The position numbers and the translations under genes are program-made. The notes under the pieces were generated by a model, which searched no databases, was not told the origin of the DNA, and saw only the letters and a program-made list of their open reading frames with translations. Positions 40,509 through 48,555 of a DNA stretch of 64,000 nt are shown here, in pieces (position 1 is the stretch's first letter; every line of letters starts with the position of its first letter). The DNA comes from Trebonia sp035294225 (GTDB lineage Bacteria > Actinomycetota > Actinomycetes > Streptosporangiales > Streptosporangiaceae), in contig DATGLH010000026.1 in NCBI GenBank assembly GCA_035294225.1, forward strand, positions 1-64,000, given 5' to 3'.

Positions 40509-41765
40509 TCACTGCGGGGACAGCAGCCTGGTCACGCCGGCGTTCGCGGCCGGCGTGAGGGCCAGGGACTTCGGCGCGATCTTCACCATGCCCATGGTGA
40601 GCCCGGACAGGCCGGTGTGGTTGCCCGGCGAGAAGTGGTACACGCCGTTGATCCCCTGGAATCCGGACAGGTGCTCCACGTAGCTGCGTATCTGCTGGTT
40701 GGTGGCGTTGACGCCGAGGTGCGCGAGCGCGTCGACGGCCACGTTGAAGCTGTCCACGATGTAGGAGGCGACGTTGTCGTTGGTGGACCCGGTGAAGCCC
40801 TGCGCCCTGAGGAAGTACCGGAGCACCGCGGCCTCCTTGGCGGGGATCCCGCCCTGCTGCGCGACCAGGTAGTAGGCGCCGGGCGCGTAGGTGTTCGCCG
40901 GGAGCGTGCTGGCGGTCTTCTTCAGGATCGCCAGGTTCAGGTCGCCGTCGGCCAGCAGCACCGGGACGCCGGCGACGCTGGACGCCGCGAGCGCGGAGAA
41001 CGCCGTGGCGATCTGCGGGCCGACAGACCACAGCACGATCGCGTCCGGCTTGGCCGCCGCTATCTTGGCGATCTGGGTGGCCAGCGAGGCGGCGGTCACG
41101 TCGAAGATCTGGTCGGTCACGACCGTGTAGCCGTTGGCGGCGGCGGCGGAGGTGAGGCTGGCGCGCGCGGTGTCCTCGCCCGGCGTGGTGTCGGTGAGCA
41201 GCGCGACCCGCTTCCAGCCTTTCAGGCCGATGAACTTCTCGGTGGCGGTCAGGCCCTCGGTGGCCGGCATCGTGGCGTCGAACAGGTAACTGCCCGGCGG
41301 CATCGCGATGTTCGGGTCCGCGTTGAACGTGATCGGCCCCTCGGTGCCGGTCTTGGCGTCGGCCGCCTCGCTCTCGGCGGCGAAGCAGCAGCTGAAGAAG
41401 GCCTTCGCGCCGCTGCTCTCCACCTTGGGCACGATCTGCACGGCGACGGCGGCAGACGACTCGGTGTCGTAGAAGTCCAGCCGGATCGGGTGGCCGTCGA
41501 TGCCGCCGACGCTGTTCCAGGCCGCCGCCAGGGCCTCGTACTGGTTCTTCGTCGACTGCGGGCCGGGGTTGTACTCCGACCCGGAGTTCGGCCCCATCGC
41601 CGCGAAGACTACCGGCGACGCGGCGCCGCCGGTGCTGCTGCCCTGCCCGCTGCCCGCCCCGCTGCCCGCGGCAGCGCCCGAGCTGCCGCTTGAACATGCC
41701 GTGGCGGCCGCCGTGGCCGACACCGCGAGGAACGCGGCCGCGGCCAGTCTGGCTCTCCTGCCCAT
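40509..41765 (-). CDS. Liv-type ABC transporter substrate-binding lipoprotein
   Basis: A 418-residue lipoprotein with lipobox ATAC followed by SSGSSGAAAGSGAGSG linker. The mature protein is of the type I periplasmic-binding fold (FAAMGPNSGSEYNPGPQ..., GGIDGHPIRLDFYDTES..., GLKGWKRVALLTDTTPGEDTA, late VEHLSGFQGINGVYHFSPGNHTG). Three Cys residues occur in or near AFFSCCFAAE, an unusual CC pair. The binding partner is the LivHM permease downstream. The DUF35/thiolase/CoA-transferase genes lie immediately upstream (gap 70 bp), so the ligand may be the compound that these enzymes process. ATG 41765. Confidence 0.88.
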   Translation of the reverse strand: MGRRARLAAAAFLAVSATAAATACSSGSSGAAAGSGAGSGQGSSTGGAASPVVFAAMGPNSGSEYNPGPQSTKNQYEALAAAWNSVGGIDGHPIRLDFYDTESSAAVAVQIVPKVESSGAKAFFSCCFAAESEAADAKTGTEGPITFNADPNIAMPPGSYLFDATMPATEGLTATEKFIGLKGWKRVALLTDTTPGEDTARASLTSAAAANGYTVVTDQIFDVTAASLATQIAKIAAAKPDAIVLWSVGPQIATAFSALAASSVAGVPVLLADGDLNLAILKKTASTLPANTYAPGAYYLVAQQGGIPAKEAAVLRYFLRAQGFTGSTNDNVASYIVDSFNVAVDALAHLGVNATNQQIRSYVEHLSGFQGINGVYHFSPGNHTGLSGLTMGMVKIAPKSLALTPAANAGVTRLLSPQ

Positions 41766-41835
41766 CGCCCCATATATCCTTTCGATTGACCCGATGTGGT
41801 TGCCGTCGCTTCCGGGGACTAGGTCTTGGCAGGCG

Positions 41836-42276
41836 TCAGTCCCCGGGAGCCGGCTCGAAGTACGGAAGCGTGACCTCCTCCGTGACGGCGTCGAAGCGCA
41901 CCCGGACCGGCATCCCGGCCCGGACGTCCGAGGGCGCGCAGCCGGTGATCCCGGTCACGATCCGCGGTCCCTCGGCGAGCTGGACTATCGCTATGACGTA
42001 CGGGACCCGGTCCGCCAGCGCCGCGTGGGTCGCGTGGCGCACCACCGTGTAGCTGTAGACGGTGCCGCCGCCGCTGACCTCGCGCCAGCCGATGCCGGTG
42101 CCGTGGCAGTGCGGGCAGGCGGGCAGCGGCGGGTGCCAGATCCGGCCGCAGGACCGGCACTGCTGGACGACGAGCCGGCCGGCCCGGGCGCTTTCCCAGT
42201 ACGGCCTGGTCAGCTCCGTGAACGCGGGGATGATCGCCACCGGGTGACCTCGCCTTCCTCGCTCATCGGGGCTCAT
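41836..42276 (-). CDS. DUF35-family Zn-ribbon/OB-fold protein, partner of thiolase-like protein
   Basis: A 146-residue protein: four-Cys zinc ribbon (CRSCGRIWHPPLPACPHC, residues about 40-57) followed by an OB-fold (GTVYSYTVVRHATHAALADRVPYVIAIVQLAEGPRIV). DUF35 proteins bind acyl-CoA and pair with thiolase-fold enzymes. In steroid catabolism ChsH2-type DUF35 domains pair with Ltp2 in a retro-aldol cleavage. Its ATG overlaps the thiolase-like stop (ATGA), which supports a physical complex. A start at the GTG of VAIIPAFTE is an alternative. It ends 70 bp before the Liv system 2 binding protein. Confidence 0.88.
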   Translation of the reverse strand: MSPDERGRRGHPVAIIPAFTELTRPYWESARAGRLVVQQCRSCGRIWHPPLPACPHCHGTGIGWREVSGGGTVYSYTVVRHATHAALADRVPYVIAIVQLAEGPRIVTGITGCAPSDVRAGMPVRVRFDAVTEEVTLPYFEPAPGD

Positions 42277-43478
42277 CGGGCCAGGATCACGGCGCTGCCG
42301 GCCGGGGCGCCGACCAGGGCGGTCTCGGCGCCCGCCACCTGGTTGCAGGCCGTGCCGCGCAGCTGCCGTACCGCCTCCAGGACGCCGTTCATGCCGTGCA
42401 GGTAGGCCTCTGACAGGTGGCCGCCGTGCGTGTTGACCGGCAGCGGGCTGTCCGGGCCGGTGCCCACGTCGGCGACGTACCGCCAGGCCTGCCCGTCCGG
42501 CACGAACCCGTAGGACTCCAGGGACCGCAGCGGCATGAAGGACGTGGCGTCATAGAACTCGGCCACGTCGATGTCCCCGCTGGCCAGCCCGGCCCCGTCG
42601 AACAGCCGCTCCGCCGCGGCCGGCGGGAACAGCTCGATGAGGTCGTCGGTGTAGATGCCCATCGGCTCGCGGTACGGGCTCAGCGTCTGGGTGGCCGACA
42701 GGACGTAGACCGGGTCGTCCCTGAGCGTGCGCGCCATGGCGGCGCTCGTCAGCACCAGCGCGCAGGCCCCGTCGTTCTCCAGGCACAGGTCGAACAGGCG
42801 CAGCGGCTCGCTGATCATCCGCGCGTTCCGGTAGGTTTCCCAGTCCAGCTTGCGGTCCCGCATCATCGCCGCGGGGTTGGCGTTCGCGTACCGGCGCTGG
42901 GTGATCGCGATGGAGCCGAGCGCCCGGGTGAGGTCCTCGTCCGACAGGCCGTACACGCTGGCGTACCTTCTGGCCCACAGCGCGAAGAGCTGGCCCGGTG
43001 ACATCAGGCCGTACGGCCAGGCGAACGACCGGTTCTCCTCCTCGGCCACCACGACGTCCGCGGCGGCCCCGGCCTGCCCCGCGCCCGCCAGGCCCGCCGG
43101 GCCGCCCCGGTCGGCCCGGCCGAACCGGCCGCCCTTGCTCTGGCTGATGGCCCGGTAGACCAGCACGACCCGGGCGAGCCCCGCCGTGATCGCCGCGGCC
43201 CCGTGCGCGATGACCGCGCCGAGCGCCTCCCCGCCCAGGGGGGCCTCGGCGAAGAACGTCAGCTCGCGGATGCCCAGGGCGCGGACCAGCATCGGCTCGC
43301 TGACCGTCTCGAAGGGCGGCGCGAACCGGCACATCCCGTCCACGTCGGCCGGGTCGATCCCGGCGTCGGCGAGCGCCCTGGCGGCCGCCTCGATCGCGAG
43401 GTCCCACGCGGTGCCGGGCAGCGCCTTGCCGTACTCGGTCTGGCCGATGCCGGCGACCGCCACCTCGCGCCGGATCAT
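42273..43478 (-). CDS. Thiolase-fold protein, lipid-transfer (Ltp2-like) type, possible acyl-CoA aldolase
   Basis: A 401-residue protein of the SCP-x/lipid-transfer thiolase group. Motifs: AVAGIGQTEYGKALPGT at the start, GGHLSEAYLHGMNGVLEAVRQL near the end. Where catalytic thiolases have the nucleophilic Cys (C-A-S-G-type motif after the first third), the text reads FFAEAPLGGEALGAV, with no Cys. This resembles Ltp2-type retro-aldolases, which use Tyr residues in place of the Cys. Conserved Tyr in EFYDATSF and EAYLHG are candidates. Together with DUF35 it would cleave a beta-hydroxyacyl-CoA. ATG 43478 has GGGGAG 5-6 nt upstream and overlaps the CoA-transferase stop by one base. Confidence 0.85.
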   Translation of the reverse strand: MIRREVAVAGIGQTEYGKALPGTAWDLAIEAAARALADAGIDPADVDGMCRFAPPFETVSEPMLVRALGIRELTFFAEAPLGGEALGAVIAHGAAAITAGLARVVLVYRAISQSKGGRFGRADRGGPAGLAGAGQAGAAADVVVAEEENRSFAWPYGLMSPGQLFALWARRYASVYGLSDEDLTRALGSIAITQRRYANANPAAMMRDRKLDWETYRNARMISEPLRLFDLCLENDGACALVLTSAAMARTLRDDPVYVLSATQTLSPYREPMGIYTDDLIELFPPAAAERLFDGAGLASGDIDVAEFYDATSFMPLRSLESYGFVPDGQAWRYVADVGTGPDSPLPVNTHGGHLSEAYLHGMNGVLEAVRQLRGTACNQVAGAETALVGAPAGSAVILAR

Positions 43479-44662
43479 CAGGCGCTCCCCTCGCCGAGCC
43501 AGTCCCGCAGCACCTCGGCGGTGTGCTGCCCCGGCCGCGGCGGCGCGGTCACCCGCGCGGGCGAGCGGGACATCCTGACCGGGTAGCCGGGAATGGTCAC
43601 CCGGCCGCGGCCGGGGTCGTCCACGGTGACGAAGATGCCCCGGTCCCGCAGGTCGGCGTCTGCCAGCACCTCGGTCGTCGAGCGCAGCGCGCCGGCCGGC
43701 ACCCCCGCGGCGCCGAGCGCCCGCATCGCCGCCATCTTGTCGAGGGTGGCGGTCCAGGCGGTGACGGCCTCGTCCACTTCGGCCTTGTGCTCGCCGCGGC
43801 TCGCCATCGTCGCGAACCGGGGGTCGCCGAGCATGTCCTCGCGGCCGATCAGCTTCGCCATCCGCTCCCACTGCCGGTCGCTGCCGCAGTGGATATGCAC
43901 GTAATCGCTCGGCCCGAACGGCGGGCACGGGTAGATGTCGGACGGCGCGGTCGTGACCAGGAACGGGGGCCGGTTCCCGAACCGCGGCGTGTCCATGCCG
44001 CGCTCGATCGGCCAGCCGTAGTGGATCCGCATGAACGTCGCCACCTGGTCGGTCATGGCGATCTCGACCCGCTGGCCGAGCCCGTCCTTCTCCCGCTGGT
44101 AGAGCGCGGCGAGAATGCCGCTGACCAGGACCATCCCGGTGCCGGTGTCGCCGACGTCGGGGCCGGGTTTCATCGGGAGGCCGTCCGGTTCGCCGGTTAT
44201 GCTCGACCCGCCGGAAAAGCCCTGCGCGATCGGGTCGAAGCACGGGAAGTCGCGGTACGGGGAGTCGGCGGCGAACCCCTTGACCTGGGCGTAGATCAGC
44301 CGCGGGTTCAGCTCGCGCAGCGTGTCCCAGCCGAGGCCCAGCCGCTCGATGACCCCGGGGCTGAAGTTTTCCACGAAGATGTCCGCGCGCTCGGCCAGCC
44401 GCAGCGCGGTCCGCAGCCCCTGCCCGGACTTGAGGTCGAGCTCGATGGACTTCTTGCTGGCGTTGTTCAGGTAGAACGCGATCGCGTCGTAGCTGTCCCT
44501 GCTGCCGGGCGCGATGACCTTGACCACTTCCGCCCCCAGGAACGCCAGCATGAGCGTCGCGGACGGCCCCGCCACCTGGTGGGTGAGGTCGAGCACCCGC
44601 ACCCCCGCGAGCGCCCGCCCCTGAACGGCGGCATCCCGGTCATCACCGGCCCGGTCATTCAT
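43478..44662 (-). CDS. CaiB/BaiF (family III) CoA-transferase
   Basis: A 394-residue enzyme. Opening GVRVLDLTHQVAGPSATLMLAFLGAEVVKV is diagnostic for family III. The catalytic Asp (Asp169 in formyl-CoA transferase) is in KPGPDVGDTGTGM. Such enzymes move CoA between carboxylates via an anhydride/thioester intermediate and often start the degradation of carnitine, bile acids, aromatic or methylated dicarboxylic acids. It is the first gene of the CoA-transferase, thiolase-like, DUF35 operon; the GGAGG site lies about 11 nt before ATG 44662. Its promoter region (44663-44998) holds nested inverted repeats. Its substrate is probably the imported acid. Confidence 0.9.
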   Translation of the reverse strand: MNDRAGDDRDAAVQGRALAGVRVLDLTHQVAGPSATLMLAFLGAEVVKVIAPGSRDSYDAIAFYLNNASKKSIELDLKSGQGLRTALRLAERADIFVENFSPGVIERLGLGWDTLRELNPRLIYAQVKGFAADSPYRDFPCFDPIAQGFSGGSSITGEPDGLPMKPGPDVGDTGTGMVLVSGILAALYQREKDGLGQRVEIAMTDQVATFMRIHYGWPIERGMDTPRFGNRPPFLVTTAPSDIYPCPPFGPSDYVHIHCGSDRQWERMAKLIGREDMLGDPRFATMASRGEHKAEVDEAVTAWTATLDKMAAMRALGAAGVPAGALRSTTEVLADADLRDRGIFVTVDDPGRGRVTIPGYPVRMSRSPARVTAPPRPGQHTAEVLRDWLGEGSA

Positions 44663-44998
44663 CTGAACCGACCACCTCCATTGCCGGACGCGACCCTGCG
44701 ATTCCCAGGATCGTATATGATCCGGCTTTCCCCCGGCAAGGTCAAATCACATAAGCATCGCTGATGCTCACCATTGACCTGGCAAGTAATCCAATGTCAG
44801 GAGGCGCTTACGGCGCGGCAGCGATACGGGCGCGGCAGCGGCCGCTGCCCGGGCCGGCCGCTGCCCGGGCCGGGCGCGGTCCGGGCAGCGGGCAACGGCG
44901 CCGCGTTTCCCCGCCGCGGGCGAATACGGCGGCCGGCGGGAGGCGGCCCGTTGCGTTCGGGATAAGTGAACGAAGGAGCGCTGACGGGCGCGGGCGCC
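44663..44998. promoter_or_regulatory. Intergenic promoter region with nested inverted repeats
   Basis: This is the gap between the LivF stop of system 3 and the CoA-transferase start. It holds GGATC-GTATAT-GATCC (44708-44723), GGTCAA (44740-44745) with TTGACC (44774-44779), and between these AGCATC-GCT-GATGCT (44754-44768). The nested layout looks like operator DNA for a TetR- or GntR-type regulator of the catabolic operon. Base composition near 44690-44800 is markedly AT-richer, as expected for a promoter. From 44800 to 44998 I see only GC-rich low-complexity sequence. Confidence 0.5.
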
Positions 44999-45763
44999 TC
45001 AGCCGCCCGCGGCAGGCGGCGCGCCGTCGGCGGCCGCCTCGCCGGCCGCGCTGCCGCGGAGCAGGTAGGCCGAGTGCAGCAGCTCGGGCTTGCCGCGCAG
45101 TTCGCCGGCCGTGCCCGCGTACCGGATCACGCCGCCCTCCATCACGTACGCGCTCGCCGCCAGGCCCAGGGCCACGGTCGCGAACTGCTCGATGAGCAGC
45201 ACGCCGATGCCGGAGTCCGCCATGGCGCGGATAACCGGGATCAGCCGGTTGACCACCACCGGGGCCAGGCCGAGGGAGAGCTCGTCGATCAGGACGTACT
45301 TGGGCTGCGAGACCAGCGCCTGGGCGAGCACCACCATCTGCTGCTCGCCGCCGGACAGCGACCTGGCGGGCAGGTTCAGCCGCCGTTCCAGGGACGGGAA
45401 CAGCTCCAGGGCCCGCGCGCGCCCGGCCGCGGCCGCCTCCCGGGACAGCGCGTACGTGGCCACCCGGATGTTGTCCTCCACGGTCAGGTCGGGCAGCAGC
45501 CGCCGCCCCTCCGGCACGATCGCGACCCCGGCGGCGCGGATCTTCTCCGGCCGCCTGCCCGCCAGCTCAAGGCCGTCCAGGGACACCGACCCCCGGCGGG
45601 GCCGCAGCGCGCCGCCGACGGCGAGGACCATGGAGGACTTGCCGGCGCCGTTCGGGCCGAGCAGGGCGGTCACCTGCCCGGCGGGCACCGTGATCGTCAC
45701 GTCCCTGACGACCGCGCGGCCGCCCCGTTCCACGCGGAGCCCCTCCAGCACCAGCTCGCTCAT
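44999..45763 (-). CDS. Liv-type ABC transporter ATP-binding protein (LivF)
   Basis: A 254-residue ATPase: Walker A GPNGAGKSS, signature LSGGEQQMV, Walker B VLIDELSLGLAP (LivF form with DEL instead of DEP). ATG 45763 has GGGGAG upstream; a start 10 codons earlier has no support. It is the last transporter gene of Liv system 3, 41 bp downstream of LivG. Its tail (GSAAGEAAADGAPPAAGG) is Ala-rich. Confidence 0.88.
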   Translation of the reverse strand: MSELVLEGLRVERGGRAVVRDVTITVPAGQVTALLGPNGAGKSSMVLAVGGALRPRRGSVSLDGLELAGRRPEKIRAAGVAIVPEGRRLLPDLTVEDNIRVATYALSREAAAAGRARALELFPSLERRLNLPARSLSGGEQQMVVLAQALVSQPKYVLIDELSLGLAPVVVNRLIPVIRAMADSGIGVLLIEQFATVALGLAASAYVMEGGVIRYAGTAGELRGKPELLHSAYLLRGSAAGEAAADGAPPAAGG

Positions 45764-45804
45764 GTCCCGCTCCCCCGCTCGCTCGCAGGCCAAAGGCCGC
45801 CCAT

Positions 45805-46515
45805 TCAGAGCACCTCCGCGGTTCCCAGGTAGGCGCGCATCACGCGGGAGTCCCGCAGCACCGCCGCGGTCGGGCCGGACGCGATCAGCCTGCCGAAGTC
45901 GAGCACGGCCGTCGTCTCGCAGACCGCGGACACCAGCGACATGTCGTGGTCGACGAGGATCGTGAGCGCTCCCGTGTACTCCGGGATGGCCTTGATCACC
46001 GCGGCCAGGTGCGCGGTCTCCTCGTCGGGCAGGCCGGCGGCGGGCTCGTCGAGCAGGATCAGCCGCGGCCGGCCGGCGACGGCGCGCGCGAGCTCGACCA
46101 GCCGCCGCTGCCCGGCGCTCAGCGTGCCCACGCGCGCCAGCGGCGGCGCGCCGACGCCGGCGAACTCGATCGCGCCGAGCACGTCGGCCCGCCGCGCGGC
46201 GCCGCGCAGCGGCGACGACATCATCGCGACGTTGTCATAGACCGACAGCTCCTCGATGGCCTGCTCGGTCTGGAAGGTGCGGCGCACCCCCCACCGCGCG
46301 CGGCGGAAGTGCGGCAGCGCCAGCAGGTCCTCCCCGAACGCGCGGACCGAGCCGGACGCCGGGCGCACGAACCCGGACAGCACGTTGAAGAAGGTGGTCT
46401 TGCCCGCGCCGTTCGGCCCGATGAGACCGCAGGTGCCCTTCTCGAAGACCAGGCTCAGCCCGTCGAGGGAGGTGACGCCGCCGTACCTGACGGTCAGGTT
46501 CTCGACCTGGATCAC
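45805..46515 (-). CDS. Liv-type ABC transporter ATP-binding protein (LivG)
   Basis: A 236-residue ATPase: Walker A GPNGAGKTT near residue 35, signature LSAGQRRLV, Walker B LILLDEPAAGLP and switch His in ILVDHDMSLV. Family segment WGVRRTFQTEQAIEELSVYDNV. GTG 46515 overlaps the LivM stop (GTGA). With LivF it forms the ATPase dimer of Liv system 3. The 236 residues are close to the minimal LivG length. Confidence 0.88.
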   Translation of the reverse strand: MIQVENLTVRYGGVTSLDGLSLVFEKGTCGLIGPNGAGKTTFFNVLSGFVRPASGSVRAFGEDLLALPHFRRARWGVRRTFQTEQAIEELSVYDNVAMMSSPLRGAARRADVLGAIEFAGVGAPPLARVGTLSAGQRRLVELARAVAGRPRLILLDEPAAGLPDEETAHLAAVIKAIPEYTGALTILVDHDMSLVSAVCETTAVLDFGRLIASGPTAAVLRDSRVMRAYLGTAEVL

Positions 46516-47648
46516 GTCGCCTCCCCCCGTGACGGGGCCTGCGGCGGCGTCCCCGGCGGCGCTGCGGGCGGCCGCGGCGGCCCGGGACGCCGTGCCCGCG
46601 CCAGCCGCGTGAGCAGGCCGCCGAGCCTCCTGGCGTCCTTCGGGAACTGGTCGGCGATGCCCGCAGGCGCGGTGGTGAGCACCTGGAGCACGCCGAGCCC
46701 GAACAAGATCGTGAGCCAGGCGTAGCTGACGCCCAGGTTCTGCAGGATGGCGGGCAGCAGCTGCATCAGCAGCGCGCCGATCACCGCGCCCCACAGGTTG
46801 TACACGCCGCCCATCAGCGCCACCGCGAGCAGGATGATCGAGTCCTGCGTGCTGAAGTTGATCGAGTACAGGTAGCGCGCCTGCCCGGCGAGCATGGCGC
46901 CGGCCACGCCGGTGATGAACGACGCGAGCGACCACGCCCACAGCTTGTAGAACGTGGTGTTGATGCCGGCCGCGAGCGCGGCCGGCTCGCTCTGCCTGAT
47001 CGCCGCCCAGGCCCGGCCGGGCCTGGTCCGCAGGTGCGCGTACACCAGCGCGAACATGAGCAGGGCCACCACCACCGCGTACCGGTAGTACGCGGGGTCG
47101 GTGCCGGCGATCGACGGCCGCCTGATCGGCGGGATGTGCACCGAGGTGCCGTTGTACCCGGTGAAGCCGCCGCCGCCGTTGGGGAAGTTCACGGTCGCCA
47201 GGGCCACCGTGACGGCCCCGGCCAGCATCAGCGTGATCAGCGCCAGGTACAGGCCGCGCAGCCGCAGCGCGGGCAGCCCGATCACGGTGCCGATGCCCAT
47301 CGTGACCAGCCCCGCCTCGATCACCACGACCGGGAACGGCTGGCTGGTCGCGAACAGCAGCCGGGCGCCCGTCCAGGCGCCGATCTGGAGCACGGCGCCC
47401 TGGCCGAGCGAGTACAGGCCGGTGCGGCCGACGAGCAGCCCGAGCCCGAGCGTCACGATCGAGTAGATCGCGACCAGCGTCATGTAGCCCGTGTAGTACA
47501 GGCTCATCAGCGGCGGCAGCGCGAACAGCGCGAACGCCGCGAAGACCACGACGACGGCCAGGTGCGCGGGCCGCTGCGGGCGGCGCAGCAGCCGCAGGCG
47601 CTGCGCGGCGGCCGTCGCCGCGGCGCCGCCCTTGGTTTCGACGGTCAC
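46512..47648 (-). CDS. Liv-type ABC transporter permease (LivM)
   Basis: A 378-residue permease with about ten helices. LivM features include LPPLMSLYYTGYMTLVAIYSIVTLGLGLLVGRTGLYSLGQGA and the cytoplasmic RTRPGRAWAAIRQSEPAALAAGIN loop that contacts the ATPases. GTG 47648 with GGAGG 4 nt upstream is preferred. The C-terminal 45 residues are a Pro/Arg-rich cytoplasmic tail (RARRPGPPRPPAAPPGTPPQ), missing from most homologues. The start overlaps the LivH stop by one base (TAGTG). Confidence 0.88.
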   Translation of the reverse strand: MTVETKGGAAATAAAQRLRLLRRPQRPAHLAVVVVFAAFALFALPPLMSLYYTGYMTLVAIYSIVTLGLGLLVGRTGLYSLGQGAVLQIGAWTGARLLFATSQPFPVVVIEAGLVTMGIGTVIGLPALRLRGLYLALITLMLAGAVTVALATVNFPNGGGGFTGYNGTSVHIPPIRRPSIAGTDPAYYRYAVVVALLMFALVYAHLRTRPGRAWAAIRQSEPAALAAGINTTFYKLWAWSLASFITGVAGAMLAGQARYLYSINFSTQDSIILLAVALMGGVYNLWGAVIGALLMQLLPAILQNLGVSYAWLTILFGLGVLQVLTTAPAGIADQFPKDARRLGGLLTRLARARRPGPPRPPAAPPGTPPQAPSRGEAT

Positions 47649-48544
47649 TACGCCTCCTCGCGGGAGCGGGTCATCACGGTGCGGTGCCGCGACACCCACA
47701 GCAGCGCGATGGCCGCGAGCACGAACGGCGTCATGTCGCGGTAGTTGGTCAGCGCGGTGATCGGGGTGAGCAGGTCGTGCACCAGGCCGATCACGATCGC
47801 CGCGGCGAACGTCACCGCGATCGACCGCAGCCGCGCGATCAGCGCGGCGGCCAGCGACGAGATCACCAGGAACGTGAGCGTGGTGGCGTCGAGCTGGACC
47901 AGGTCGGCCAGCAGCAGCCCGGCGATGCCGGCCAGGATGCCGCAGCCGAACCAGGCCGCCGCCTCGACCCGGCGCACGGGCACCCCCAGCGTCGCGGTGA
48001 TCTCCCGGTCGTTGGCCATCGCCCGCATCGCCGTGCCGAGCTTGGTGAAGCGGAGGAACGCGGCCGTCCCCGCGGTCAGCACGACGCCCGCGCCGAGGCC
48101 GATCAGCTGCGTCCAGGTCACGTTCAGCCCGAGGACCGTGAACCCGCCGTTGTCGGTGGGCAGCGAGATCGAGCGCACCGCGCCGCCGGTCGGCGGCCAC
48201 AGCAGGTCCATCGCCCCGAACAGGACCAGGGTCAGGCCCAGCGTGGCCACCGCCCGGACCAGCGGATCGCGCCTGGCGAGCGGGGGGCCGAAGATCATCC
48301 CGTAGATCAGCGTGAGCAGGCCGCCGAACAGGACGCAGACGAGCCACGCCGCCCAGCCGGGCACCGACCCCTGGATCATGGCCCAGGCGATGAACGCGCC
48401 CATCGCCCCGACCGCGCCGAAGGCCAGGTAGAGCACGCCCGTGGCGCGGTACAGGACGACCAGCCCCACCCCGGACAGGGCGTACACCCCGCCCAGGGCG
48501 AGACCGCTTACGATGAACGGCTCGAATTCCGACCAGCTTGGCAT
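47648..48544 (-). CDS. Liv-type ABC transporter permease (LivH)
   Basis: A 298-residue permease with about eight helices, beginning FIVSGLALGGVYALSGVGLVVLYRATG, a typical LivH opening. The cytoplasmic RFTKLGTAMRAMANDREITATLGVP segment is the ATPase-contact loop. It heterodimerises with LivM, encoded next. The start is 11 bp after the binding-protein stop, so transcript and translation are probably continuous. Ligand unknown. Confidence 0.88.
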   Translation of the reverse strand: MPSWSEFEPFIVSGLALGGVYALSGVGLVVLYRATGVLYLAFGAVGAMGAFIAWAMIQGSVPGWAAWLVCVLFGGLLTLIYGMIFGPPLARRDPLVRAVATLGLTLVLFGAMDLLWPPTGGAVRSISLPTDNGGFTVLGLNVTWTQLIGLGAGVVLTAGTAAFLRFTKLGTAMRAMANDREITATLGVPVRRVEAAAWFGCGILAGIAGLLLADLVQLDATTLTFLVISSLAAALIARLRSIAVTFAAAIVIGLVHDLLTPITALTNYRDMTPFVLAAIALLWVSRHRTVMTRSREEA

Positions 48545-48555
48545 TTACCTATCCG

